64,000 nt of DNA from Planosporangium spinosum (GCF_049999945.1 NZ_JBLYUB010000003.1:248001-312000); one strand, 5' to 3'. Positions 36,249 to 45,757 are shown, numbered from the stretch's first letter. Notes: generated from the letters alone by a model not told the origin. A program made the numbers and translations.

Positions 36249-37616
36249 ATGACCGAGACAGCGGCGCCGAGTCAGCATCCGATCGCGGCGGCTCGGGTCG
36301 GGGGGCCCGGCCAGACGCTCTCCGACGAGCAGGTCCGCGCCTTCGTCCACGACCAGTTCAAGGAGGTCGACCTGGACGGGCGCAGCCTGTGCGTCCTGGT
36401 ACCCGACGGCACCCGTACCTGCCCGCTGCCGCTGCTGCTGTCCGCGTTGCACGGTGCCGTCCACGGCCGCGTCAGCCGGCTGACCGTCCTGGTCGCGCTC
36501 GGTACCCATCCCGCCATGACCAAGGCGGCGCTCGCGATGCATCTGGGCTACCCCGAGGGCGGGCTGCGGGAGCGCTATCCGGACACCGTCGTGCGCAACC
36601 ACGAGTGGTGGGATCCGGCCACCTTCGTCGACGTCGGCACGATCACGGCCGACCGCATCGCCGAACTGTCCGACGGGATGCTGCGCCGGGGCGTGGACGT
36701 ACGGATCAACCGGGCCGTGGTGGAGCACGACCTCACGGTGATCGTCAGCCCCGTCTTTCCCCACGAGGTCGTCGGGTTCTCCGGCGGCAACAAGTACCTG
36801 TTCCCCGGGGTTTCCGGGCGGGACCCCATCGATGTCTCGCACTGGCTGGGCGCACTGATCACCAGCGCGAGGATCATCGGAACCCGTGGCGTCACCCCGG
36901 TCCGGGCCCTCATCAACGAGGCCGCCGCGATGGTGCCCGGCGAGCGGCTCGCGCTGTGCATGGTGACCGGTGCGGGGAAGGCCCGCTCGGAGCCGGAGGA
37001 GATCGCACCCGCCAAGGCGGCCCAGACGCCGGCGGACCTGCCACCGGCCCGCGAGTCCGCGATCCGCCTGCATGCCATGACGTTCGGCGAACCGCAGGCC
37101 GCCTGGGCGGCGGCCGCGGACGTCTCGGCCGCCACGCACATCCGCTACCTCGACGCCCCGGTGCGCAGGGTGCTGTCGATCCTCCCGACCCGGTACGACG
37201 ACATGTGGACCGGCGCCAAGGGCTTCTACAAGGTCGAGCCGATCGTCGCCGACGGCGGGCAGGTCGTCATCTACGCCCCGCACATCCGCGAGATCAGCGC
37301 GACGCACCCGCAGATCGCCGAGATCGGCTACCACTGCCGTGACTACTACGTCAAACAGTGGGACCGGTTCAAGGACTACCGCTGGGGCGACCTGGCGCAC
37401 TCCACCCACCTGCGCGGCGCCGGTACCTACGACCCCGCGCACGGCGAACACGACCGCGTCACCGTCACCCTCGCCACGGGGATCCCCGCCGACCAGGTCC
37501 GCGCCGTGAACCTCGACTACCTCGACCCCGCCTCGATCGACATCGAGGCCTGGGCCGCGGATCCGGACACCCTCGTCGTCCCCGACGCCGGCGAGGACCT
37601 CTTCCGCCTGCGTTGA
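36249..37616 (+). CDS. larA: LarA-family nickel-pincer-dependent epimerase/racemase
   Basis: A 455-residue LarA-superfamily enzyme that should racemise or epimerise an alpha-hydroxy acid by hydride transfer on the nickel-pincer cofactor. Key residues are in place: DGTR (Asp53, Arg56), GTHP (His87), and His172, Lys182 and His198 in PHEVVGFSGGNKYLFPG ... VSHWL. The 10- and 16-residue spacings equal those of His174, Lys184 and His200 in L. plantarum LarA. Divergent from uxaC, with UxuB-like and gluconokinase genes beyond, it is best placed as the D-mannonate/D-gluconate C2 epimerase. GGGAG precedes ATG 36249. Lactate racemase cannot be excluded from sequence alone. Confidence 0.9.
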   Translation: MTETAAPSQHPIAAARVGGPGQTLSDEQVRAFVHDQFKEVDLDGRSLCVLVPDGTRTCPLPLLLSALHGAVHGRVSRLTVLVALGTHPAMTKAALAMHLGYPEGGLRERYPDTVVRNHEWWDPATFVDVGTITADRIAELSDGMLRRGVDVRINRAVVEHDLTVIVSPVFPHEVVGFSGGNKYLFPGVSGRDPIDVSHWLGALITSARIIGTRGVTPVRALINEAAAMVPGERLALCMVTGAGKARSEPEEIAPAKAAQTPADLPPARESAIRLHAMTFGEPQAAWAAAADVSAATHIRYLDAPVRRVLSILPTRYDDMWTGAKGFYKVEPIVADGGQVVIYAPHIREISATHPQIAEIGYHCRDYYVKQWDRFKDYRWGDLAHSTHLRGAGTYDPAHGEHDRVTVTLATGIPADQVRAVNLDYLDPASIDIEAWAADPDTLVVPDAGEDLFRLR

Positions 37617-37656
37617 CGGGCTGAGGGTGCGTCGCAGCCGAGACGATCACCCCGGC

Positions 37657-38505
37657 TCACCCGGCATACTCCCGAACGGGCAGACCGCGCACGCCGACCA
37701 CGGCCCGGAACAGCGAGCCGGCCACCGGATCGTCGCCGGCTTCGAGGCCTTCGCGTGACGTGGTGATGAACAACTCGTCCAGGCGCGGACCGCCGAACGT
37801 ACAGGCGGTGACCATCCTGGTCGGTAGCTCGATCACCTCGTCGACCACGCCGTCCGGGGTGTAGCGGCGCACCGCCCCGCCCTCGTGGAGCGCTACCCAC
37901 ACCCCTCCATCGGCATCGACCGTCAGGCCGTCGGGACGGCCGGCCTCGACCGGGACACTCACGAACGGGCGCCGGCCGGTCAGCCCGGAGCCGCGGTCGT
38001 AGTCGAATACGGCGACGTGCTGGGTGGCGGTGTCGTTGTAGTAGGCGCGGGTGCCGTCCGGGCTCCACTCCAGGCCGTTCGAGATGGTCACCCCGTCGAG
38101 CACCACCTGCACGGACCGGTCGGGGTCGAGCCGGTACAGCGCGCCGGCGCCCGGTCGCTGGTCATAAGCCATCGATCCACAGTAGAAGCGGCCGTCCGGA
38201 TCGCATCCGCCGTCGTTCATCCGCACGCTGTCGTCGGTCCATAGGTCGGGGAGGTGGGTGAGCGTGCCGTCGGCGTCCTCGACGGCAAAGCCCTTCTCGA
38301 CGCCGATCACCGCACCGCCCCGGCGGCGGGGTCGAACGGCGGCGGCGACGCGGCCGACGTGGCGGCGGGTGATCGTCGCGTCCGCCGCCAGGGACAGCAC
38401 ATCTCCGGCCAGCATGTCCACCCAACGCAGTCCACCCCAGAGCGAGGACCACACGGGCCCCTCGCCGTGGTAGGTCACCGGGCCGGTTACCTGGTCAGGC
38501 CGCAC
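37657..38505 (-). CDS. SMP-30/gluconolactonase-family lactonase
   Basis: A 282-residue six-bladed beta-propeller lactonase. The metal-ligand segments are HGEGPVW near the start, SVRMNDGGCDPDGRFYCGSM, ISNGLEWSPDG and GRPDGLTVDADGGVWVA. Family members open sugar lactones such as glucono-, xylono- or arabinonolactone. Here it could feed gluconate to the gluconokinase. I chose GTG 38505 because GGAGG lies seven bases upstream; TTG 38532 would add nine residues. It converges with the larA-type gene, 40 bases away, and diverges from the sugar porter. Confidence 0.85.
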   Translation of the reverse strand: MRPDQVTGPVTYHGEGPVWSSLWGGLRWVDMLAGDVLSLAADATITRRHVGRVAAAVRPRRRGGAVIGVEKGFAVEDADGTLTHLPDLWTDDSVRMNDGGCDPDGRFYCGSMAYDQRPGAGALYRLDPDRSVQVVLDGVTISNGLEWSPDGTRAYYNDTATQHVAVFDYDRGSGLTGRRPFVSVPVEAGRPDGLTVDADGGVWVALHEGGAVRRYTPDGVVDEVIELPTRMVTACTFGGPRLDELFITTSREGLEAGDDPVAGSLFRAVVGVRGLPVREYAG

Positions 38506-38811
38506 TCGTTCGCCTCCGGCGGTACGTGCCAAGGCTACCCGCGAAGGGTGGTGCGTACCCTGTCGCCACAGCGTGGCGTGTATACCGGCGACGCCGCCCT
38601 TCCACCTGTCGGCGACCTCCTCGCGGCCGCCGCATGAACCCGACGCTCCGGCGGCATCCCGCCGGGAATGACGTGCCTGGTTCCGGCATACCCGGCCAGG
38701 CGGCGGGCAGGTCGCCGGGTACGAGATCGCCCAGCCGCCCAGTCGGGGGTTTGCTGCTCATAGGACTGGTGTGCCGGCTGCGCGAGTCGTGGACGATGCG
38801 GAGGAGTCTCC
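38506..38811. other. Intergenic region between lactonase and sugar porter genes
   Basis: These 306 bases separate divergent genes and should hold both promoters. I see no gene, no convincing palindrome, and no copy of the 12-bp palindrome found before the larA-type gene. Confidence 0.4.
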
Positions 38812-40248
38812 ATGACCACCGGTATCGCCTTGACGCCGACGTCCAGCAGCCCCGTGGACGAGGTGCCCGCCGAGGGTCGGCGCAAGGTCCGCCGCTGGGG
38901 GCTCATGATCACTCTGGGCAGTTTCCTGTTCGGCTACGACACCGGGGTCGTGTCCGGGGCGCTGCTGTTCATCCGGGACGACTTCGGCCTCAACGCCCTC
39001 GAACAGGGTGCGGTGGTCAGCGTGCTGCTGCTGGGCGCGATCGTCGGTGCGCTGGTCACCGGACGGGTGGCCGACCGGGTCGGGCGGCGCAGGACGCTGT
39101 TCGGCCTGGCGGTGGTGTTCGTGATCGGGATCGCGATCGCGGCGCTCGCGATCGGCTACTGGATGCTGCTGGTGGGCCGGATCGTGATGGGCCTGGGGGT
39201 CGGCGGGGTGTCGGCGATCGTGCCGACGTACCTGTCGGAGATCTCGCCACCGCAGATCCGCGGCCGGGTGCTGACCCTCAACCAGTTACTCATCACCGTC
39301 GGCCTCCTGGTCTCCTACCTGGTGGACCTGGCGTTCAGCGGCACCCAGAACTGGCGGGCCATGTTCGCCGTCGGCGCGATCCCGGCGATCGCGCTGGCCC
39401 TCTGCTGTGCGCGGCTGCCCGAGTCGCCCGCCTGGCTGGTCACGAACGGGCGGACCGCCCGGGCGAAGGCGATGATCGAGTCGGTCGTCGACGCGTCGAC
39501 CGCCGACGCGTACGTCGAGCGGTTCCAGCGGCAGGAGGCGCAGCGGCGGCGGGAGCGCGCTCCCGAGGAGCAGGGGCTGCGCGTCCTGCTGGCGCCCCGG
39601 GTCCGCGCGGCGCTGGTGGTGGGGCTCACCCTCGCCGCCGTGCAGCAGTTCGGCGGGATCAACACGATCATGTACTACGCGCCGACCATCATGCGGGAGA
39701 CCGGCCTGAGCGCCTCGAACTCGATCGTCTACTCGGTGTTCATCGGGGTTATCAACCTGGCGATGACGGTCGTGTCGCTGCGGCTGATCGACCGGCTCGG
39801 GCGCCGGCCGCTGCTGCTCGCGTCGCTGGCCGGCATGCTCGTCACGGTGGCGCTGCTGGGGCTGTCGTTCGTGGTGCACCTCGGCCCGGTGGTCACGTTG
39901 GTGTTCATGCTGCTGTACATCATGTCGTTCGCGATCGGCATGGGGCCGGTGTTCTGGGTGCTGCTCGGCGAGATCTTCCCGTCCCGGGAGCGGGCCGAGG
40001 GCGTCGGCGCCGGCTCGATGGTGAACTGGCTGTCGAACTTCGTGGTGTCGCTGGCGTTCCTGCCGGTGGTGAACGCGATCGGGCAGGGGCAGACGTTCTG
40101 GGTGTTCGCGATTGTCTGCGCGGTCGGGCTGTGGTTCGTCGCACGCTACGTGCCCGAGACCCGCAACCGCAGGTTCGACCAGGTCGACGCGGACCTGCAA
40201 GCGCGCTGGACCGGCCGGGCGCCAGGCGCCGCGCCGCAGCCCGCGTGA
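38812..40248 (+). CDS. MFS sugar porter
   Basis: A 478-residue, 12-helix sugar:proton symporter. Classic motifs are FLFGYDTGVVSGALLF in TM1, GRVADRVGRRRT after TM2, QQFGGINTIMYYAPTI in TM7, RLIDRLGRRPLL after TM8 and VPETRNRRFDQVD at the end (PESPAWLV after TM6). It resembles XylE, GalP and AraE. GGAGGAGT precedes the ATG. Cargo is unknown; its position next to the lactonase and the gluconate pathway makes an aldose or sugar acid plausible. Confidence 0.9.
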   Translation: MTTGIALTPTSSSPVDEVPAEGRRKVRRWGLMITLGSFLFGYDTGVVSGALLFIRDDFGLNALEQGAVVSVLLLGAIVGALVTGRVADRVGRRRTLFGLAVVFVIGIAIAALAIGYWMLLVGRIVMGLGVGGVSAIVPTYLSEISPPQIRGRVLTLNQLLITVGLLVSYLVDLAFSGTQNWRAMFAVGAIPAIALALCCARLPESPAWLVTNGRTARAKAMIESVVDASTADAYVERFQRQEAQRRRERAPEEQGLRVLLAPRVRAALVVGLTLAAVQQFGGINTIMYYAPTIMRETGLSASNSIVYSVFIGVINLAMTVVSLRLIDRLGRRPLLLASLAGMLVTVALLGLSFVVHLGPVVTLVFMLLYIMSFAIGMGPVFWVLLGEIFPSRERAEGVGAGSMVNWLSNFVVSLAFLPVVNAIGQGQTFWVFAIVCAVGLWFVARYVPETRNRRFDQVDADLQARWTGRAPGAAPQPA

Positions 40249-40330
40249 GCCTCACCGTCGGGCGCGCCGAGGGCGAGGTGACGGCCGTCGGCGGGTATCA
40301 GTTCGCGGTTCGACGGGGTAGGAACCGGCC

Positions 40331-41281
40331 ATGACACAGCGGCGCGACGGACACGACGGTCAGAGCGGAGCGAGTCTCCACACGGTGCTGACGGCCGTGG
40401 GGGCGAACGTTCTCGTCGCGGTGGCCAAGGGCGTGGCCGCGCTGGTCACCGGATCCGCCGCACTGTGGGCCGAGACCTTGCACTCGATCGCCGACACCGG
40501 CAATGAGCTGCTGTTGTTTGTCGGCCTGCGCCGGTCGAAGAAGAAGGAGGACGTGGAGCATCCATTCGGGTACGGCCAGGAACGTTACTTCTGGGCCTTC
40601 CTCGCCGCGCTCGGGATCTTCCTGATTGGTGGGGTGCTCTCGATCATCGAGGGTGTCCGCAGCCTGCTGCGACCGGAGCCGCTGACCTCGCCGTGGGTCG
40701 GCATCGCCGTCCTCGTCGCCGCCGCGTGCTTCGAGGGGTACTCGTGGGTCGTCGCGCGCAAGCAGCTTCGCGACCGGGCACGGGAACTGCATCGAACCCT
40801 GGTGGAGCACCTGACCCGAGCGTCCGACCCAACCGCGACCACCGTGTACCTGGAGGACTCCGCCGCGTTGACCGGCATCGCCCTCGCGCTGGCCGCGCTG
40901 GTCCTGCACCTGCTCACCGGCTGGGCTGGATGGGACGGTCTGGCCAGTATCTGCATCGGACTGCTCCTGATAGCGGTGGCGGTGCTGCTCGCCCGCCGGT
41001 CGAAGGCGCTGCTCATCGACGAGTCGGCACCCCAGGACGTGGTGCGGCCGATCCGGGACGTCATCGTCCGGCCCGACTGGGTCGCTGACGTCCGGGCCCT
41101 CGACGTCGTGTTCGTGGGCCCGGCGGAACTGCTGGTGATCGCCCGCGTCGTGCCGGCACCCGACTTGACCGACGCGCCGGTGCGCGACCTGATCAAGCGC
41201 GTCGACGGGCTGCGCCAGGAGTTGCTGCGCGCGCCGGCCATCACCGAGGTGGCCATCACCGTCGAGGCGGCCCACCGGTGA
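40331..41281 (+). CDS. Cation diffusion facilitator
   Basis: A 316-residue CDF transporter with six helices. TM2 contains AETLHSIADTGNELLLFVGL and TM5 contains YLEDSAALTGIALAL, the two metal-binding faces; HPFGYGQERYFWAF marks the start of TM3. A cytoplasmic C-terminal domain of about 80 residues follows. The pattern is that of the SLC30A9-like subgroup (His/Asp/Asn rather than the HxxxD site of zinc-only members). It exports a divalent cation, identity unknown; nickel is worth considering beside a nickel enzyme, but zinc or manganese is equally possible. AGGA precedes the ATG. Confidence 0.86.
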   Translation: MTQRRDGHDGQSGASLHTVLTAVGANVLVAVAKGVAALVTGSAALWAETLHSIADTGNELLLFVGLRRSKKKEDVEHPFGYGQERYFWAFLAALGIFLIGGVLSIIEGVRSLLRPEPLTSPWVGIAVLVAAACFEGYSWVVARKQLRDRARELHRTLVEHLTRASDPTATTVYLEDSAALTGIALALAALVLHLLTGWAGWDGLASICIGLLLIAVAVLLARRSKALLIDESAPQDVVRPIRDVIVRPDWVADVRALDVVFVGPAELLVIARVVPAPDLTDAPVRDLIKRVDGLRQELLRAPAITEVAITVEAAHR

Positions 41282-41294
41282 GCGCTCCGCATGC

Positions 41295-42413
41295 TCACTG
41301 GCGCGGGTGGTGGGGGACCAGGGCGACGAGGTCGCCGACCTGGCGGGTGATCTCGAGGTCCTCCCGGGCGGTCACCACGACCGTGCGTACCCGCGCCCCG
41401 TCGGCGCTGATGTCGGCGTCCGCGTGCGCCGCCTCGTTGGCTTCCGGGTCGACGCCCACGCCCAGGTACGCCAGGCGGGTCGCGACGCTCGCCCGGACGA
41501 CCGCCGCGTGCTCGCCGATGCCGCCGGTCATCACCAGCACGTCCATCCCGCCCGCCGCGGCCGTCATCGCCGCGATCTCCCGGCACAACTGGTGGATGAA
41601 CACGTCGAACGCGAGCGCGCAGTCAGGATCGCCGGCGGCCGCACCGGCGAGCACGTCCCGCAGATCGCCGGAGGTGCCGGACAGGCCCTTCAACCCGGAC
41701 CGGGTCTCCAACGCCTCGTTCAGCTCGCCGACCGGGACACCCCCGTACTGCAGCAGCCACATCAGCAGCCCCGGGTCCACGTCGCCGGAGCGGGTCACCA
41801 TCACCAGCCCGGCCAGCGGCGTGAACCCCATCGTGGTGTCCAGGCTGACGCCGTCGCGGACCGCGGCCAGCGACGCCCCGGCGCCGAGATGGCAGCTGAC
41901 CAGCCGGGTACCCCGTACCGGGACGCCGGCGAGTTCGGCGGCCCGCCCGGTCGCATAGGCGTGGGAGAGCCCGTGGAAGCCGTAGCGGCGCAATCCCCAG
42001 CGCTCGTTCCACGCCTTCGGCAGCGCGTAGGTGTACGCCTCGGCGGGCAGTGTGGCGTGGAAGGCGGTGTCGAAGCACGCGACCGCCGGGGTCCGCGGCA
42101 GCAGGTCGGCCATCACCCGGATCGCGGCGACCGCGCGCGGGTTGTGCAGCGGCGCGAGATCCTTGATCGAGTCCAGGTAGTCGACCAGCTCGGCGTCGAC
42201 GCGGGCGGGCGCCCGGTACCGCGGCCCGCCGTGCACGACCCGGTGACCCACCGCGTCGATTCCACCCACGCCCTCGACGAACTGCCGCACCGGCTCGATG
42301 TGCGCCCGGCCGGTCCAGCGCTCCACCGTGGTGGCGGCGTGCACGGCGCCGTCCGGGGACACCAGCGACAGCTTCAGGCTGCTGGAGCCCGCGTTGACCA
42401 CCAGGACCCGCAT
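41295..42413 (-). CDS. ackA: Acetate kinase
   Basis: A 372-residue kinase making ATP and acetate from acetyl phosphate. Signatures are VVNAGSSSLKLSLV at the start, YGFHGLSHAYATGRAAEL, HLGAGASLAAVRDG and TPLAGLVMVTRSGDVDPG. It begins three bases after the phosphoketolase stop, so the two act as a unit: phosphoketolase makes acetyl phosphate and this enzyme harvests it. Slightly shorter than the usual 390-400 residues. It converges with the cation diffusion facilitator gene. Confidence 0.95.
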   Translation of the reverse strand: MRVLVVNAGSSSLKLSLVSPDGAVHAATTVERWTGRAHIEPVRQFVEGVGGIDAVGHRVVHGGPRYRAPARVDAELVDYLDSIKDLAPLHNPRAVAAIRVMADLLPRTPAVACFDTAFHATLPAEAYTYALPKAWNERWGLRRYGFHGLSHAYATGRAAELAGVPVRGTRLVSCHLGAGASLAAVRDGVSLDTTMGFTPLAGLVMVTRSGDVDPGLLMWLLQYGGVPVGELNEALETRSGLKGLSGTSGDLRDVLAGAAAGDPDCALAFDVFIHQLCREIAAMTAAAGGMDVLVMTGGIGEHAAVVRASVATRLAYLGVGVDPEANEAAHADADISADGARVRTVVVTAREDLEITRQVGDLVALVPHHPRQ

Positions 42414-42416
42414 CGG

Positions 42417-44864
42417 CTACACCGGCTCGGTCAACGGCGGGTTCGCCACGCCGGTGGCCGGCCCCGGGGCCCCCGACCACTGCCAGTCTCGGATCTCGGG
42501 CAGGTCCTCGCCGTGGGTGCGGACGTACTGGCGGTGCTCGATCAGCTTGTTGTGCAGCCAATCCCGGTGATGTCCGGCGACCGGCCACAGCCGCGGCACC
42601 CGGTCGATGACGTCGATGGCCAGGTGGAACCGGTCGATGCGGTTCAGCACGCACATGTCGAACGGCGTGGTCGTCGTGCCCTCCTCGACGTAACCGCGCA
42701 CGTGCAGGTTGTCGTGGTTGGTGCGCCGGTAGGTCAGCCGGTGGATCAGCCACGGGTACCCGTGGTAGTTGAAGATGATCGGCTTGTCGGTGGTGAACAA
42801 CGCGTCGAAGTCGCGGTCCGGCAGCCCGTGCGGGTGCTCGCGCCGGTCCTGCAGCCGCATCAGGTCCACCACGTTCACCACCCGTACCCGCAGGTCCGCA
42901 AACCAGCCGCGGAGGATCTCGGTGGCGGCGAGGACCTCCATTGTGGGTACGTCCCCGGCGCAGCCCAGCACCACGTCGGGCTCGGCGTTGCCGTCGGTGC
43001 TGGCCCACTCCCAGATGCCGATGCCCTTGGTGCAGTGCACGATCGCGTCCTGCATGCTCAGGTACTGAAGCTCCGGCTGCTTGCCGGCGACGATCACGTT
43101 GATGTACTGCCGGCTGCGCAGGCAGTGGTCGGCCACGGACAGCAGCGTGTTGGCGTCCGGCGGGAGGTAGACCCGGATCACGTCGGCCTTCTTGTTGACC
43201 ACGTGGTCGATGAAGCCCGGGTCCTGGTGGGAGAAGCCGTTGTGGTCCTGCCGCCAGACGTGGCTGGTCAGCAGGTAGTTCAGCGACGGGATGGGGTGCC
43301 GCCACTCGATGCCGTTGGTGGTCTTCAACCATTTGGCGTGCTGGTTGACCATCGAGTCGACGATGTGGATGAACGCCTCGTAGCAGGAGAAGAACCCGTG
43401 CCGGCCGGTCAGCAGGTACCCCTCCAGCCAGCCCTGGCAGGTGTGCTCGGACAGGATCTCCATCAGCCGACCGTCGACGGCGAGCCCCTCGTCGTACGGC
43501 TCGATGCGGGCCGCCCAGGTCCGCGCGGTGACCTCGAGGACGGCGGCCAGCCGGTTGGAGTTGTTCTCGTCGGGGGCCAGCACCCGGAAGTTGCTCATGT
43601 TGTCGCGCATCACGTCGCGCAGGAACGCGCCGAGCACCCGGGTCGACTCCACCGCGCCCGTACCGGGTGCCTCGACCGGTACGGCGTAGTCGCGGAAGTC
43701 CGGCATCCGCAGGTCGCGCGAGAGCGGGCCGTCGGGGTTGGTGTGCGGGTTGGCGCTCATCCGGCGCGCGCCCACCGGGTGCAGGCCCCGGATCGCAGGG
43801 ACGGGGGCGCCCGAGCCGTCGAACAGCTCCTCCGGCCGGTAGCTGCGCATCCAGTGCTCCAGCACCGCCCGGTGGTTGGCGTCTCCGCGGGCGTTGCTGA
43901 ACGGCACCTGATGCGCGCGCCAGTACCCCTCCACCTTCAGCCCGTCGACCTCCGCCGGCCCGGTCCAGCCCTTCGGTGAGCGCAGGACGATCATCGGCCA
44001 GCGCGGCCGTTCGGTGCTGCCGTCGGCGCGGGCCCGCCGCTGGATCGCCGCGATCTCGTCCAGGCACCGGTCCAGGGTGGCCGCGAAGTCCTGGTGCATC
44101 TGCGCCGGGTCGTCGCCTGCCACCAGGTACGGGGTGTACCCGTAGCCGCGCAGCAGCTCATCGAGTTCGGTGGGCGTGATCCGGGCGAGGACGGTCGGGC
44201 TGGCGATCTTGTAGCCGTTCAGGTGCAGGATCGGCAGTACCGCCCCGTCCCGGTACGGGTCGAGGAACTTGTTGGAGTGCCAGCTGGTCGCCAGCGGGCC
44301 GGTCTCGGCCTCCCCGTCACCGACGATCGCGGCGACGATCAGGTCGGGATTGTCGAAGGCCGCGCCGTAGGCGTGCGACAGGGCGTACCCGAGCTCGCCG
44401 CCCTCGTGGATCGACCCCGGTGTCTCGGGCGCCACATGGCTGGGAATCCCGCCGGGAAAGGAGAACTGGGTGAACAGCCGCTTCATTCCCTCCGCGTCCT
44501 GCGACACGTCGGGGTAGACCTCGCTGTAGGTGCCCTCCAGCCATGCTGCCGCCACGGCCGCCGGCCCGCCGTGGCCCGGGCCGATCACGTACATCATGTC
44601 CAGGTCGCGCCGCATGATGGCGCGGTTGAGGTGGGCGTAGATGAAGGTGAGCCCGGGGGTGGTGCCCCAGTGCCCGAGCAGCCGCGGCTTGATGTGCTCC
44701 GGGCGCAGCGGCTCGCGCAGCAGCGGGTTGTCCATCAGGTAGATCTGGCCCACCGACAGGTAGTTCGCCGCCCGCCACCACGCGTGGAGGCGATCCAGCT
44801 CGTCCCGGTCGAGCGGGCGCTCCATCGTGGCAACCGGGGCCGTCGTCGTCTGTGTCTCGTTCAT
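42417..44864 (-). CDS. xfp: Xylulose-5-phosphate/fructose-6-phosphate phosphoketolase
   Basis: An 815-residue thiamine-diphosphate enzyme splitting xylulose 5-phosphate (or fructose 6-phosphate) with phosphate into acetyl phosphate and an aldose phosphate. YLSVGQIYLMDNPLL, GPGHGGPAAVAAAWLEG, the ThDP motif GDGEAETGPLATSWHSNKF and SHQDPGFIDHVVNKK are typical. Full length. ATG 44864 gives the usual N-terminus; the frame remains open upstream without conserved sequence. Together with zwf-like, gnd and ackA genes in this window it completes a phosphoketolase pathway. Confidence 0.96.
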   Translation of the reverse strand: MNETQTTTAPVATMERPLDRDELDRLHAWWRAANYLSVGQIYLMDNPLLREPLRPEHIKPRLLGHWGTTPGLTFIYAHLNRAIMRRDLDMMYVIGPGHGGPAAVAAAWLEGTYSEVYPDVSQDAEGMKRLFTQFSFPGGIPSHVAPETPGSIHEGGELGYALSHAYGAAFDNPDLIVAAIVGDGEAETGPLATSWHSNKFLDPYRDGAVLPILHLNGYKIASPTVLARITPTELDELLRGYGYTPYLVAGDDPAQMHQDFAATLDRCLDEIAAIQRRARADGSTERPRWPMIVLRSPKGWTGPAEVDGLKVEGYWRAHQVPFSNARGDANHRAVLEHWMRSYRPEELFDGSGAPVPAIRGLHPVGARRMSANPHTNPDGPLSRDLRMPDFRDYAVPVEAPGTGAVESTRVLGAFLRDVMRDNMSNFRVLAPDENNSNRLAAVLEVTARTWAARIEPYDEGLAVDGRLMEILSEHTCQGWLEGYLLTGRHGFFSCYEAFIHIVDSMVNQHAKWLKTTNGIEWRHPIPSLNYLLTSHVWRQDHNGFSHQDPGFIDHVVNKKADVIRVYLPPDANTLLSVADHCLRSRQYINVIVAGKQPELQYLSMQDAIVHCTKGIGIWEWASTDGNAEPDVVLGCAGDVPTMEVLAATEILRGWFADLRVRVVNVVDLMRLQDRREHPHGLPDRDFDALFTTDKPIIFNYHGYPWLIHRLTYRRTNHDNLHVRGYVEEGTTTTPFDMCVLNRIDRFHLAIDVIDRVPRLWPVAGHHRDWLHNKLIEHRQYVRTHGEDLPEIRDWQWSGAPGPATGVANPPLTEPV

Positions 44865-44947
44865 GTCCGTGGACGACCTTTCGTTCGGTCCGGTTCGGCG
44901 GTTACCCGGCCACGGCGCGGTGGTGCGCCGGTGACCGCGTAACCGCG

Positions 44948-45757
44948 TCACCCGCGACGGCTCACCTGCTCGCGACGCCGGATGAGTTCGTGGCGGGCCA
45001 GGCCGGCCACGTCGACCTCGTCCAACGAGGCGACGACGAGGTCGGCGTGCGCGTCCACCAGCAGGTCCCGGTCATCGGCACGGGCGACCCCCAACGCGGC
45101 CATCCGGCCGGCCTTCGCGGCCTGCACGCCGCTGACCGCGTCCTCGACGACGAAGCACTGCTCCGGCGGGACGCCGAGTTCGGCGGCCGCGGTCAGGAAG
45201 ATCTCCGGATCCGGTTTGCCGTGCGCCAGGTCGCGGCCGGACAGGTCGGCGTCGAAGAAGTCGCGCAGGTTCAGCCCCGGCCGGATGAAGTCATAGGTCA
45301 GGCCCTCCTGCTGCGCGAACGTGTCGAGCCGGATCTGACTCAGGAAGCGGTCGGCGTTCTTCGACGACGAGGCCGCTGCCGTGGGGATGCCGGCCGCGCG
45401 GACGGCCAGCACGAACCGCAGCGCGTCGGGGTACGCGTGGAACTCCCGGGCCTCGATCAGCCGGACCAACTTCTGCTGCTTGTGTGCGGCGTAGGCGTCC
45501 ACCCGGTCGCGGGCGTCCGGGACCTTGAAGTACTCAAGCGCCGCCAGCGCACCGCTCATGCGGGGCTTGCCCGACAGGACGCGTTCGTAGACCTCGGGGG
45601 TGAAACGCTCGTCGGACCACTCGCTCCGGTCGCGGATGTCCGCCCACTCGCCCTCCATCAGCTCGCGCAGCGACTCCTTCCACGCCCGTTCGTGCGGCGA
45701 GTCGACCAGGACGCCGTCGACGTCGAAGATGGCTCCCTGGAATCCCTCGGTGGGCAT
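44948..45757 (-). CDS. pgmB: Beta-phosphoglucomutase-family HAD enzyme
   Basis: A 269-residue HAD protein. The nucleophile motif is IFDVDGVLVDSP at residues 10-21, motif II ASSSKNA, and the C-terminal motifs GKPDPEIFL and VVEDAVSGVQAAKAG. The cap domain fits beta-phosphoglucomutase, which turns beta-glucose 1-phosphate into glucose 6-phosphate. It starts 15 bases after the GH65 phosphorylase, the enzyme that produces that substrate, with a strong AAGGAGGGG binding site. The same pairing exists in Mycobacterium tuberculosis (Rv3400-Rv3401). Confidence 0.9.
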   Translation of the reverse strand: MPTEGFQGAIFDVDGVLVDSPHERAWKESLRELMEGEWADIRDRSEWSDERFTPEVYERVLSGKPRMSGALAALEYFKVPDARDRVDAYAAHKQQKLVRLIEAREFHAYPDALRFVLAVRAAGIPTAAASSSKNADRFLSQIRLDTFAQQEGLTYDFIRPGLNLRDFFDADLSGRDLAHGKPDPEIFLTAAAELGVPPEQCFVVEDAVSGVQAAKAGRMAALGVARADDRDLLVDAHADLVVASLDEVDVAGLARHELIRRREQVSRRG

